Assembly: GCF_004345245.1 (NCBI RefSeq)
Contig: NZ_SLUQ01000003.1
Location: 124,001 to 188,000, forward strand
DNA: 64,000 nucleotides
Origin: Rhizobium sp. BK251
GTDB taxonomy: Bacteria; Pseudomonadota; Alphaproteobacteria; Rhizobiales; Rhizobiaceae
Direction of reading: 5' to 3'
This document shows positions 57,512-64,000 of this stretch, piece by piece; the first letter of the stretch is position 1; each line of letters starts with the position of its first letter. The notes beneath the pieces are model-generated. The model was not told the origin of the DNA, did not search any database, and was given only the letters and a program-made list of their open reading frames with translations. The translations under genes were made by a program, and so were the position numbers.

Positions 57512-57949
57512 ATGGCTTTGCATCTCATCAAACTGTGCGTCGGCGCGGATTCACTAGAGGATCTGCAAGACTGGGTTTCGAGCCGTTCGCTCTCGGCGAT
57601 CGCTGCGGGACTGGAGCCGCACACCACCCATACGACGCGCATGGTTCCCAAGCGCGTCGAGGAACTCCTGGACGGCGGTTCGCTCTACTGGGTGATCAAG
57701 GGCCAGGTACAGGCGCGACAGAAGCTTCTCGACATCCGCACGTTCACGGATGGCGAAGGTATCGGCCGTTGCGACCTCGTTCTTGGCCCCGAGGTCATCG
57801 AGACTGCGAGCCAACCGCGGCGGGCATTCCAGGGATGGCGATACCTCACCGAGGACGATGCGCCGCGCGATCTCCTGAGCCTGGGTAATGGCGTCGGGGA
57901 AATGCCCTCCGAATTGCGCCGAGAGCTCTCGGAACTTGGTCTCTTGTAA
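57512..57949 (+). CDS. DUF1489 protein
   Basis: 145 residues, soluble. HLIKLCVGADSLEDLQDW at the start, THTTRMVPKRVEELLDGGSLYWVIKGQVQARQ, and RAFQGWRYL are diagnostic of DUF1489, a small alphaproteobacterial family without known function. AGGA lies before the ATG. It follows sdaA by 60 bp on the same strand. Confidence 0.92.
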   Translation: MALHLIKLCVGADSLEDLQDWVSSRSLSAIAAGLEPHTTHTTRMVPKRVEELLDGGSLYWVIKGQVQARQKLLDIRTFTDGEGIGRCDLVLGPEVIETASQPRRAFQGWRYLTEDDAPRDLLSLGNGVGEMPSELRRELSELGLL

Positions 57950-57964
57950 GAGCGACGCCGCGCT

Positions 57965-58243
57965 TCAGCGCAGGCGTATCAGCAGCGGCGCCTTGCCCGA
58001 GGGAGAGGTGACGTGCAGGTGGATGCGCGCTTCCGGCTGGGAGTAACGCCAGGCGCGTGCGCCGTGGCACAGAAGCAGCGCCACCAGATCACGCGTCTTC
58101 GCCGTGCTCGCACGCGAACGGCCGAGACCGATATCCGCGAGCCGAAGCGCTGCTTCATGGAGAGGATGCCGGACGAAGCGGTTACGCTTCTGCTTCCTTC
58201 CTTCGTCAATCGAGAAAGTTGGAAAGTTCTCGTTGATCGCCAT
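57965..58243 (-). CDS. Small hypothetical protein
   Basis: 92 residues, basic. MAINENFPTFSIDEGRKQKR, HEAALRLADIGLGRS, LVALLLCHGARAWRYSQPEARI. No family recognised. A good site, GAGGAAA, precedes ATG 58243 by 6 nt. It converges with DUF1489 and lies downstream of the carboxypeptidase gene, separated by a 12-bp-stem hairpin at 58298-58325. Confidence 0.6.
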   Translation of the reverse strand: MAINENFPTFSIDEGRKQKRNRFVRHPLHEAALRLADIGLGRSRASTAKTRDLVALLLCHGARAWRYSQPEARIHLHVTSPSGKAPLLIRLR

Positions 58244-58297
58244 TGGTTTTCCTCACTACGCAATACAATAGAGGCTACAAGACCTGGCCGGGTCGGA

Positions 58298-58325
58298 GAT
58301 CGGATGCCGACACCGGTATCCGATC
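58298..58325 (-). terminator. Hairpin past the carboxypeptidase gene
   Basis: GATCGGATGCCG (58298-58309) pairs with CGGTATCCGATC (58314-58325) with one wobble. No T tract follows, so a terminator or attenuator function is uncertain. Confidence 0.45.
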
Positions 58326-58364
58326 ATGTCATTCCAAGAGCGGCGGATTACTCCCGCCGCATCA

Positions 58365-59825
58365 TCACTGCATGCTCGCCCAGCAGCTGACGCCGGCCTT
58401 CTTGAGGGCCTTGCAGGCGTTGACCGCGTCGCGCTGATCGTCAAAGCCGCCGAAACGGGCGCGGTAGACGGCATTTGCGCCATCACCAAAAGCAACGGTG
58501 AAAGGCTTTGCGGAACGAAGTACCTTGCCGCCCTTGGACTTTGCGGCATCAAGAAGATCCATGGCGGCCTTTTGGTTCGGCGAGACGCCGACCTGCACGA
58601 CCCAGCCGCCTGCGACGGTCGACTGCTTCGTCGAAGCGGTGGTGACGTCGTCGACCGAGGTGTCGCCCTGTTCTTCGGGGACATAGGCCGGCGCCGGGGT
58701 CGGAATTGCAGCCGCCACCTTCTCGGTCGCAGGGGCGACGACACGCGCCGAAAGAAGCGGATTGGCAGACTTGGAAGAGGGCGCCTCGGCATAGGCCACC
58801 TCGGATGTCGGCGCGACCTCGGCAGCAGCGGCGACTTCGTACCGGGTATCGGGAACGGGGCCGCTGTGCGGAAGGTCCACGTCTGCAGCTGCGACCTTGG
58901 GTGCAGCGACAGCAGGAACTTGAGATGCGGGAGCCTGGGCGATCAGGTTGGTCGGGCCGCCGCGCGTAGAGGCCTTTGGCAGATAGGTGGCGATGAGCTT
59001 GCGCATCTGGTTGTCGCGGGCGGGCGTGGAGGCGCCACCCATGACGACGCCAACGATCGAACGGCCGTCGGTCTGCACGGAGCTGACGAGATTGAAGCCG
59101 GCCGCGCGGGTGTAACCGGTCTTGATGCCGTCCACGCCACGGACGGAGCCGACGAGGCGGTTGTGGCTGTTGATTACGCGCTTGCCGAACTTAAAGCTGC
59201 GCGTGGAGAAATAACCGTAAAACTGCGGAAAATGCTGGCGAAGTGCGATTCCGAGGCGGGCCTGGTCGCGTGCCGTGGTCATCTGGGCGGTGTTCGGAAG
59301 GCCGTTGGCATTGCGGTAGGTCGTGCGCGTCATTCCGAGCGCGCGCGCCTTTGCCGTCATCATCTGGGCGAAGCGATCCTCGCTGCCGCCGAGAAGTTCG
59401 CCGAGCGCGGTTGCCGCGTCATTGGCGGAAAGGGTGACGAGCCCGAGGATGCCCTGCTCGACGCTGATCGAGTTGCCGGCCTTGACGCCAAGCTTCGTCG
59501 GCGCCTGGGCCGAGGCATGGGTGGAGAAGGGGACGCGGGTATCAAGGCTGATGCGGCCGGCTTCGAGTGCCTCGAAGGTCATGTACAGCGTCATCATCTT
59601 GGTGAGCGACGCCGGGTACTGCAAGCGGTCCGGGTTTTCGCTGTAGAGGATGTTGCCGGTCTTCGCGTCGACGACGATGCCGGCGTATTTCGGATTGGCG
59701 GCTTCCGCCTCTGCCGAAACAGAATCTGCCAATATCATCGCGGCGGCCAAGGCCCAACCGATGAGCGCCCTTTTAAGGAAGTTGCCTGAGCGTGACGACG
59801 ATGCGATGGAAACGGACCTTGACAC
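58365..59825 (-). CDS. D-alanyl-D-alanine carboxypeptidase with C-terminal SPOR domain
   Basis: 486 residues. Signal/anchor about 18-42. Peptidase S11 domain with the SxxK motif S73-LTK76, S133-A-N135 and KTG at 235-237. A long Ala/Pro-rich linker (about 295-400) leads to a SPOR domain (about 405-486, GGWVVQVGVSPNQKAAM), which binds denuded glycan strands at the septum. It trims pentapeptide stems and is probably directed to division sites. Start at GTG 59825 with AAAGAG upstream. Confidence 0.93.
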   Translation of the reverse strand: MSRSVSIASSSRSGNFLKRALIGWALAAAMILADSVSAEAEAANPKYAGIVVDAKTGNILYSENPDRLQYPASLTKMMTLYMTFEALEAGRISLDTRVPFSTHASAQAPTKLGVKAGNSISVEQGILGLVTLSANDAATALGELLGGSEDRFAQMMTAKARALGMTRTTYRNANGLPNTAQMTTARDQARLGIALRQHFPQFYGYFSTRSFKFGKRVINSHNRLVGSVRGVDGIKTGYTRAAGFNLVSSVQTDGRSIVGVVMGGASTPARDNQMRKLIATYLPKASTRGGPTNLIAQAPASQVPAVAAPKVAAADVDLPHSGPVPDTRYEVAAAAEVAPTSEVAYAEAPSSKSANPLLSARVVAPATEKVAAAIPTPAPAYVPEEQGDTSVDDVTTASTKQSTVAGGWVVQVGVSPNQKAAMDLLDAAKSKGGKVLRSAKPFTVAFGDGANAVYRARFGGFDDQRDAVNACKALKKAGVSCWASMQ

Positions 59826-59953
59826 TATTTCACTCTTTTAGCTTTTCAATTCAAAATCTGGACGGTGCGGACGCTAGGCACCACGTCCGTGACGTAAGGG
59901 GCAGATTACGGGCTTGGCGTTACCAATCCGTTTATGATGAATCTTTTGTTTCG

Positions 59954-60751
59954 TCATTTCGCGGCATTTGAGGCGGTGTCGCCTGTGGTCTCGGCATTCG
60001 AGGCTGCCGCGCGCACAACGAGGTGGTCGGTCACAAATGTCATAATCGCGGCATCAATATGGTCCCAATCGGCCAGATGAGCGCTTGAGAAGCGGTAGAG
60101 GACGCTGAGATCTTTCCCTACCCCGATGTCACGCTGGCAGTCTCCGCTCGTTGCCTTGTCCGGGGCTGACGGCAGGATGCAGCGCACCACATACTGCTCC
60201 ATTCCGGGGCGGGCGGCGGTGAGGAGCACTTCACCCCCATAGCCGGCGTCGGCGCGCAGGCGATGCAGCGTCAGGCCGTGACCGGCGTTCCCCGCGGGGC
60301 CCTCGATCAGATGCGAATAGATCGGCTCCAGCCGTCCGGACATGTCGCGCGACATGACGCTCTCGGTGACCTGGAGAAAGATCAGTCCCGACGATTGGGA
60401 AATGTCGCTGAAGAGGCTGCGATCGTCCTCGCTGTAGCCCTGCATCCGCGGCCAGGCGAGATAGAGGTCCAGTCTTTCGGCCGGGCCGTTGCGCCGCTGG
60501 TTTGCAAAGCGGATCGTATTTTCGGGAAGCCGAAGGGCATCTTCGCCGATCGCGACTGCGACAGTCTCAGTGCTTGTCGTATGGCCGGCAAGCTCGAGCC
60601 TTTGGCCGATCCAGCGCCCGGCGAGATTGACCCCGATAGTGACGGCTGCGAGGACGGCGACCGCGATCGTGGCCCGAACGATGAACCTGTTCGAGATCAG
60701 CGGCGCTTCCTCATAGGTGGAGGAGGGCGGCGTATGGCTGGCCATCATCTT
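59954..60751 (-). CDS. Membrane-anchored protein of unknown function
   Basis: 265 residues. One hydrophobic anchor near residues 23-46 (FIVRATIAVAVLAAVTIGVNLAG); the large remaining part, with EDDRSLFSDISQSSGLIFLQVTESVMSRDMSGRLEPIYS, is probably periplasmic. I recognise a set of conserved rhizobial proteins of this layout but no function. Start ATG 60751 after GAAGG; a TTG start at 60832 would add 27 residues. Confidence 0.72.
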   Translation of the reverse strand, partial: KMMASHTPPSSTYEEAPLISNRFIVRATIAVAVLAAVTIGVNLAGRWIGQRLELAGHTTSTETVAVAIGEDALRLPENTIRFANQRRNGPAERLDLYLAWPRMQGYSEDDRSLFSDISQSSGLIFLQVTESVMSRDMSGRLEPIYSHLIEGPAGNAGHGLTLHRLRADAGYGGEVLLTAARPGMEQYVVRCILPSAPDKATSGDCQRDIGVGKDLSVLYRFSSAHLADWDHIDAAIMTFVTDHLVVRAAASNAETTGDTASNAAK

Positions 60752-60894
60752 GCCTTCGGTTTGCGCGGTGCCGGGAAACTCTATGGGAGGCCCGCAGCTG
60801 ACCGACTCTTCCTTTGCGGAGATGATTGGCAATTGATGGTTAACGAAGGGTGAATTCGAGTGCGGGCGACCCGCAAGGCGCGTCGTGGTGACGC

Positions 60895-60932
60895 AAAGAA
60901 AAAAGCCGCTCCCGGGACAGCAGGAACGGCTT
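60895..60932 (-). terminator. Rho-independent terminator of the C93 protease gene
   Basis: Read on the minus strand AAGCCGTTCC pairs with GGGAGCGGCTT around a CCC-containing loop and is followed by TTTTTTCTTTG. It ends about 80 bp past the stop at 61015. Confidence 0.85.
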
Positions 60933-61014
60933 GGGCCACGGTCGGGACGGGGATGCGATAGACAGACCGGGCTTTCTCGTGACCGCCGCCCGTTATGGCA
61001 GCGGTAAATTCGTG

Positions 61015-61623
61015 CTATTTCCTGACGCTACCGACGGCAACCGCACGGCCATCCTGGAGCTTGACCCAACGGGCAGGATCTTCCGAGGATTCCCGCTTCA
61101 GGTAGGTGTATTCGGTATCCGACCAGAGCATGACCTTGTCGCGCATATTGTCGAGGACGAAATCACCGTGGTCCGTACGCACCGTCAGAACCGCGTGGCC
61201 CTCGCCATTCGGCTGTAGGACGACGGTCATCAGGACGTCGGAGGGAGAAAAGCCGGCATCGATCAGCATCTTGCGCTTAAGGAGCGCATAGTCTTCGCAA
61301 TCGCCCACGGTGCGCGGGTAGGCCCAGCGTTCCTCGACACCGAAGATCTCCTTGTCGGTCATCGGCTGGATGGCGGAGTTGACCGTATAGTTGATCTTCA
61401 GGATCGTCTTCCAGCGATCCTCGGTGAGGATGGCAGGACCGGCGTCCCCGCCTGCATAGGCGCAGTCGGCCGCATTTTCCTTGCAGAATTCATAGTGGCC
61501 GATCGGCGGGCTGGCGTTGCCCGCGAGGCTCATGCTTGCCGGTGTGGCAACCGCCGCCTGCACCATCGCAAGGCACCCGATGGCGGCCAGGAGGCCAATC
61601 TTCAGAAGCGCATTCAATGTCAT
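61015..61623 (-). CDS. Transglutaminase-like cysteine peptidase (C93, LapG-like family)
   Basis: 202 residues. Signal peptide about 1-26. Catalytic Cys in VGDCEDYALLKRKML, His in GHAVLTVRT, Asp in FVLDNMRD, the C93 triad. The best known member, LapG, cuts surface adhesins under c-di-GMP control; no LapD partner is adjacent, so the target is unknown. GGGGA precedes ATG 61623. An AT-rich promoter region with a perfect palindrome lies upstream. Confidence 0.9.
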   Translation of the reverse strand: MTLNALLKIGLLAAIGCLAMVQAAVATPASMSLAGNASPPIGHYEFCKENAADCAYAGGDAGPAILTEDRWKTILKINYTVNSAIQPMTDKEIFGVEERWAYPRTVGDCEDYALLKRKMLIDAGFSPSDVLMTVVLQPNGEGHAVLTVRTDHGDFVLDNMRDKVMLWSDTEYTYLKRESSEDPARWVKLQDGRAVAVGSVRK

Positions 61624-61662
61624 TATCGTGTCCCCGTTTGTGAGGAGACATTGACACAGACG

Positions 61663-61694
61663 TTTTTATTGCGCGCAAAATTACGCAATAAAAA
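61663..61694. promoter_or_regulatory. Perfect AT-rich palindrome in the C93 protease promoter
   Basis: TTTTTATTGCG (61663-61673) and CGCAATAAAAA (61684-61694), 10-bp spacer. It lies 40 bp before the gene in an AT-rich spacer of 362 bp (61624-61985) otherwise without genes. A second small palindrome, TACGCG...CGCGTA, is at 61738-61756. Probably operator sites. Confidence 0.5.
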
Positions 61695-61985
61695 TAATGG
61701 TTTAGTTGATTCAAAGTCGCATCGATATCGAATAAAATACGCGTCGAATTCGCGTAAAATTCAAATGGCATTCGACTCAAGATCGACTAAAACTTTATCG
61801 ATTGAGGGAAGGCTTTCTGCTTGAAAAGGCTATCGCGGGAGGGCGGGCGTTAACGATTTTCGGCGATCGCGGCAGATCTTCGCTGCTGTCGAATGTGGCG
61901 AGATGTGGCGATGACGCACGTGGAGCGGCGAAATCGCCGGCGCAGGCAACGGATCAAGGCCGAATTCGCGGATGACGGCCACAGA

Positions 61986-62960
61986 TTATTTTCTTGCCCG
62001 ATCGCGAAATTTGTTCGTGGCAGTGACGATCGCGCCAGAGATGTCGGGGTGCGCCGTGGAATGGGCGGCACGCTGAAGCACGACGAGCTCGGCATCGGGC
62101 CACGCCCGTGCCAGCTCCCAGGCAGTGACCAGCGGTGCCTCGAGGTCGAGGCGCCCATGGATCATGATACCCGGTATCCCGGCGAGCCGCGCTACGTTCC
62201 TGAGCAGTTCACCGTCTGCGAGCCATGCGCCGTGATGGAAGTAGTGGGTGACGATACGAGCCCGCGCCAGAAGATAGAGCGGATCGGCCCATCGGCGCGG
62301 TCGACCGGACGGATCTGCAAGCAGGATCGACGCGCTCTCCCAGTCGTGCCAGTCGCGCGCCGCCTTCAGTCGTACGACCTGATCCGGATGGTTCAGCAGC
62401 CGATAGTAGGTGCCGACCATATCGTCACCGCGTTGTTGGGGCGGGACCGCTTCGCTGAAGCGATGCCACTCCTCGGGAAAGAGCGGCGCCATGCCGCGAT
62501 AGAGCCAGTCTATCTCCGAACGCCGCGTCATGGTGACGCCGGCGAGGACCATCCCGCGAACGCGCGCCGGATGCGCCTCGGCATAGGCGAGTGCGAGCGT
62601 TGTCCCCCAGGAATTGCCGAAGAGAAGCCAGTTGTCGATGCCGAGGAGAAGGCGCAAACGCTCGATGTCTTCGAGCAGGTGGCGGGTCGTATTGCGAGAA
62701 AGATCTGTTGCGATGTCCGCCGCGCTGGGCAGGCTGCGCCCGCAATTCCTCTGGTCGAAAAGGACGATGCGGCAGGCGGAAGGGTCGAAATAGCGTCGTG
62801 CCGTCGCGGAGGTGCCCGACCCCGGTCCTCCATGCAGGACGAGTGCCGGCATGCCCTTCGGATTGCCGCAGCTCTCCCAATAGATCAGGTTGCCGTCGCC
62901 GGTATCGAGGAGGCCGTGCTCGTAAGGTTCGGTTTCGGGAAAGAGCAATGTCGTCGCCAC
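61986..62960 (-). CDS. pip: Proline iminopeptidase
   Basis: 324 residues. HGGPGSG oxyanion region (43-49), nucleophile Ser in GNSWGTTLALAYA, DQRNCGRS, Asp in IHGRLDLEAP and His in QRAAHS. These are typical of the S33 peptidase that removes N-terminal proline. Start at GTG 62960 (MATTLLFPETEPYEHG). Cytoplasmic. Confidence 0.92.
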   Translation of the reverse strand: MATTLLFPETEPYEHGLLDTGDGNLIYWESCGNPKGMPALVLHGGPGSGTSATARRYFDPSACRIVLFDQRNCGRSLPSAADIATDLSRNTTRHLLEDIERLRLLLGIDNWLLFGNSWGTTLALAYAEAHPARVRGMVLAGVTMTRRSEIDWLYRGMAPLFPEEWHRFSEAVPPQQRGDDMVGTYYRLLNHPDQVVRLKAARDWHDWESASILLADPSGRPRRWADPLYLLARARIVTHYFHHGAWLADGELLRNVARLAGIPGIMIHGRLDLEAPLVTAWELARAWPDAELVVLQRAAHSTAHPDISGAIVTATNKFRDRARK

Positions 62961-63033
62961 GCGCTTCGTTGACGCTGGCTATATTGTCCCACTTCATTGC
63001 CAAAAGATGACAGGCGAGGTGGCCGGAAGCTCC

Positions 63034-63645
63034 CTAGAGGAATTCGCGGAGCGTCTCTCGTGACTGCAGCGAGAGAAATTCGATCGCGACGCCTTCGACA
63101 AAATGCCGCACGACCCGTCCGCGCATGTTGCCGAGGCGCAGGGGCGTTCCGATCGCTGGACGGACTTCGACATCGACGGCTGCGCCCGAAAGCGACAGGT
63201 CCATGATGCGGCATGTGTAGCGGGCGCCGTCTTCGAGGGTGATTTCGCTGACCGTCGTGCGCGGGGTCAGGCGGTCGTGGCGGCGGTCTTCGGGCAGCCC
63301 GAGTTCATGCTTGTTGGCGAGCCAGGTGAGCTGGGCGGCGAGCTTCTCGCGCTTGCGGTCGGTGGCGTTGATGGACATGGTGAAGCCGCGATTGTCTAGC
63401 GCGATTGCCTGGCCTTCGACCCGTCCAAGGTGATCGATATAGGCGACGACACGCTCGCTGGCGCGGGGACGTCCCAGGCAGGTGACATACATGTCGCCGG
63501 GCGACATATCGACCACCGTGCACTCGTATTCTTCGTAGTTCGCAAGCATGAGGCGGCCCTGCATATTGATCGGCACGCGCTGAAAGGTGCGCTGGTCTGG
63601 CCGCATTGCAGTCCGTGTTGTGGGCGCTTGCTGAAACGAGTGCAT
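63034..63645 (-). CDS. Tandem PilZ-domain protein
   Basis: 203 residues. First PilZ about 19-105: R19xxxR23 and D46xS48 but the following Gly is Asp51, so it may not bind c-di-GMP. Second PilZ about 120-190: RRHDR (121-125) and DLSLSG (149-154), a complete c-di-GMP motif. Start at ATG 63645 is chosen with a weak AAGAAG site; ATG 63606 is an alternative. Effector of c-di-GMP, perhaps for motility or exopolysaccharide. The last gene, on the same strand, ends at 63807. Confidence 0.9.
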   Translation of the reverse strand: MHSFQQAPTTRTAMRPDQRTFQRVPINMQGRLMLANYEEYECTVVDMSPGDMYVTCLGRPRASERVVAYIDHLGRVEGQAIALDNRGFTMSINATDRKREKLAAQLTWLANKHELGLPEDRRHDRLTPRTTVSEITLEDGARYTCRIMDLSLSGAAVDVEVRPAIGTPLRLGNMRGRVVRHFVEGVAIEFLSLQSRETLREFL

Positions 63646-63806
63646 CACAAAGGGCTTCTTGGCTAATATCCTACCCCACAATCATTAGCCGCAATCCGTT
63701 AACAGAAGGTTGTTCAGCTTTGGGCGCGAAGGCGCGTTCCGCAGCCCGGTGGGCCGCGGTTGTGCTGGAATGGATCATGCCGCTGCAGAGGCGGCGACGG
63801 GAACTT

Positions 63807-64000
63807 TCAGCCGGCGCGCCCGCCCTCGAAAATCCTCAGATGCATGACACGTCGCACCATGTGGCCAAGCTCCGCACCCCTCGTCGCGAAGAGGGACCGG
63901 CCGCTGTCCTGTTCTTCGACAGATTGTGCGGGAATGGCACCGCGATCATTGAGGAGGCGGGAGCGGTCGAGCGCCAGGAAATCGAGCGGATCCGCACCGA
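63807..64000 (-). CDS. C-terminal fragment of an unidentified gene (cut by window edge)
   Basis: An open frame enters from the right edge and ends in TGA at 63807, giving 64 residues without an internal likely start (ADPLDFLALDRSRLL..., ending HLRIFEGGRAG). Codon use is normal for the window. The family cannot be recognised from this tail. Confidence 0.5.
   Translation of the reverse strand, partial: GADPLDFLALDRSRLLNDRGAIPAQSVEEQDSGRSLFATRGAELGHMVRRVMHLRIFEGGRAG

Overview
The window is GC-rich chromosomal DNA of an alphaproteobacterium, most likely Rhizobiaceae (Sinorhizobium/Ensifer-like or a close relative). The evidence is the suf operon order (cysteine desulfurase, sufB, C, D, S, DUF59 protein, sufA) behind an apparent RirA/Irr operator, a palindromic intergenic repeat of the rhizobial type, an ATP12-type F1 assembly chaperone, glutathione-dependent formaldehyde genes, and many families typical of rhizobia (DUF1489, DUF599, DUF1624). 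The species cannot be fixed from sequence alone. No prophage, insertion sequence, CRISPR array or rRNA is visible.

Layout. 1-9.1 kb: 3' end of anmK, an alpha/beta hydrolase, then the suf operon on the + strand. 9.1-19.9 kb: a mixed accessory stretch with a second hydrolase, a glycosyltransferase/GT-C pair, an orphan flagellar-rod-like gene, two covalent-FAD oxidases, a VOC protein, a cupin and an unassigned membrane protein. 20-27.2 kb: an RTX protein, a methyltransferase and the glycine cleavage operon gcvT-gcvH-gcvP on the minus strand, led by a tandem glycine riboswitch. 27.4-35.9 kb: an SDR, copper-handling exported proteins, crcB, rluC-HAD-atp12, a lipoprotein, pccB and DoxX. 35.9-45.8 kb, mostly minus strand: a SugE/Gdx guanidinium exporter behind a guanidine-II (mini-ykkC) riboswitch, an exported 2H phosphoesterase, the formaldehyde operon frmA-GNAT-DUF188-fghA, pccA, a DMT transporter, an XRE regulator and lipB. 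46-50 kb: tRNA-Leu(GAG), a methyltransferase whose ribosome site lies in a hairpin, envelope proteins and an OmpA-DUF2092 fusion. 50-64 kb: a BON protein, a degenerate peptide deformylase, mgtE, a MerR regulator, membrane proteins, sdaA, a D,D-carboxypeptidase with SPOR domain, a LapG-like cysteine protease, a proline iminopeptidase and a tandem-PilZ protein.

Functional links. The suf products build Fe-S clusters, which SdaA needs and which LipA (not in the window) uses to finish the lipoyl group. LipB supplies the octanoyl group for GcvH. GcvTHP and SdaA handle glycine and serine, and frmA/fghA oxidise formaldehyde, so several one-carbon functions sit close together. PccA and PccB should form one enzyme although their genes lie 5 kb apart on opposite strands.

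The most interesting observations are the stacked iron-responsive operator before suf, a small membrane protein inserted between sufB and sufC, the guanidine-II riboswitch, the deformylase-like protein lacking two of three metal ligands, a hairpin-sequestered ribosome site, an exported 2H phosphoesterase, and several unexplained strong palindromes. I found no clearly new multi-gene system.
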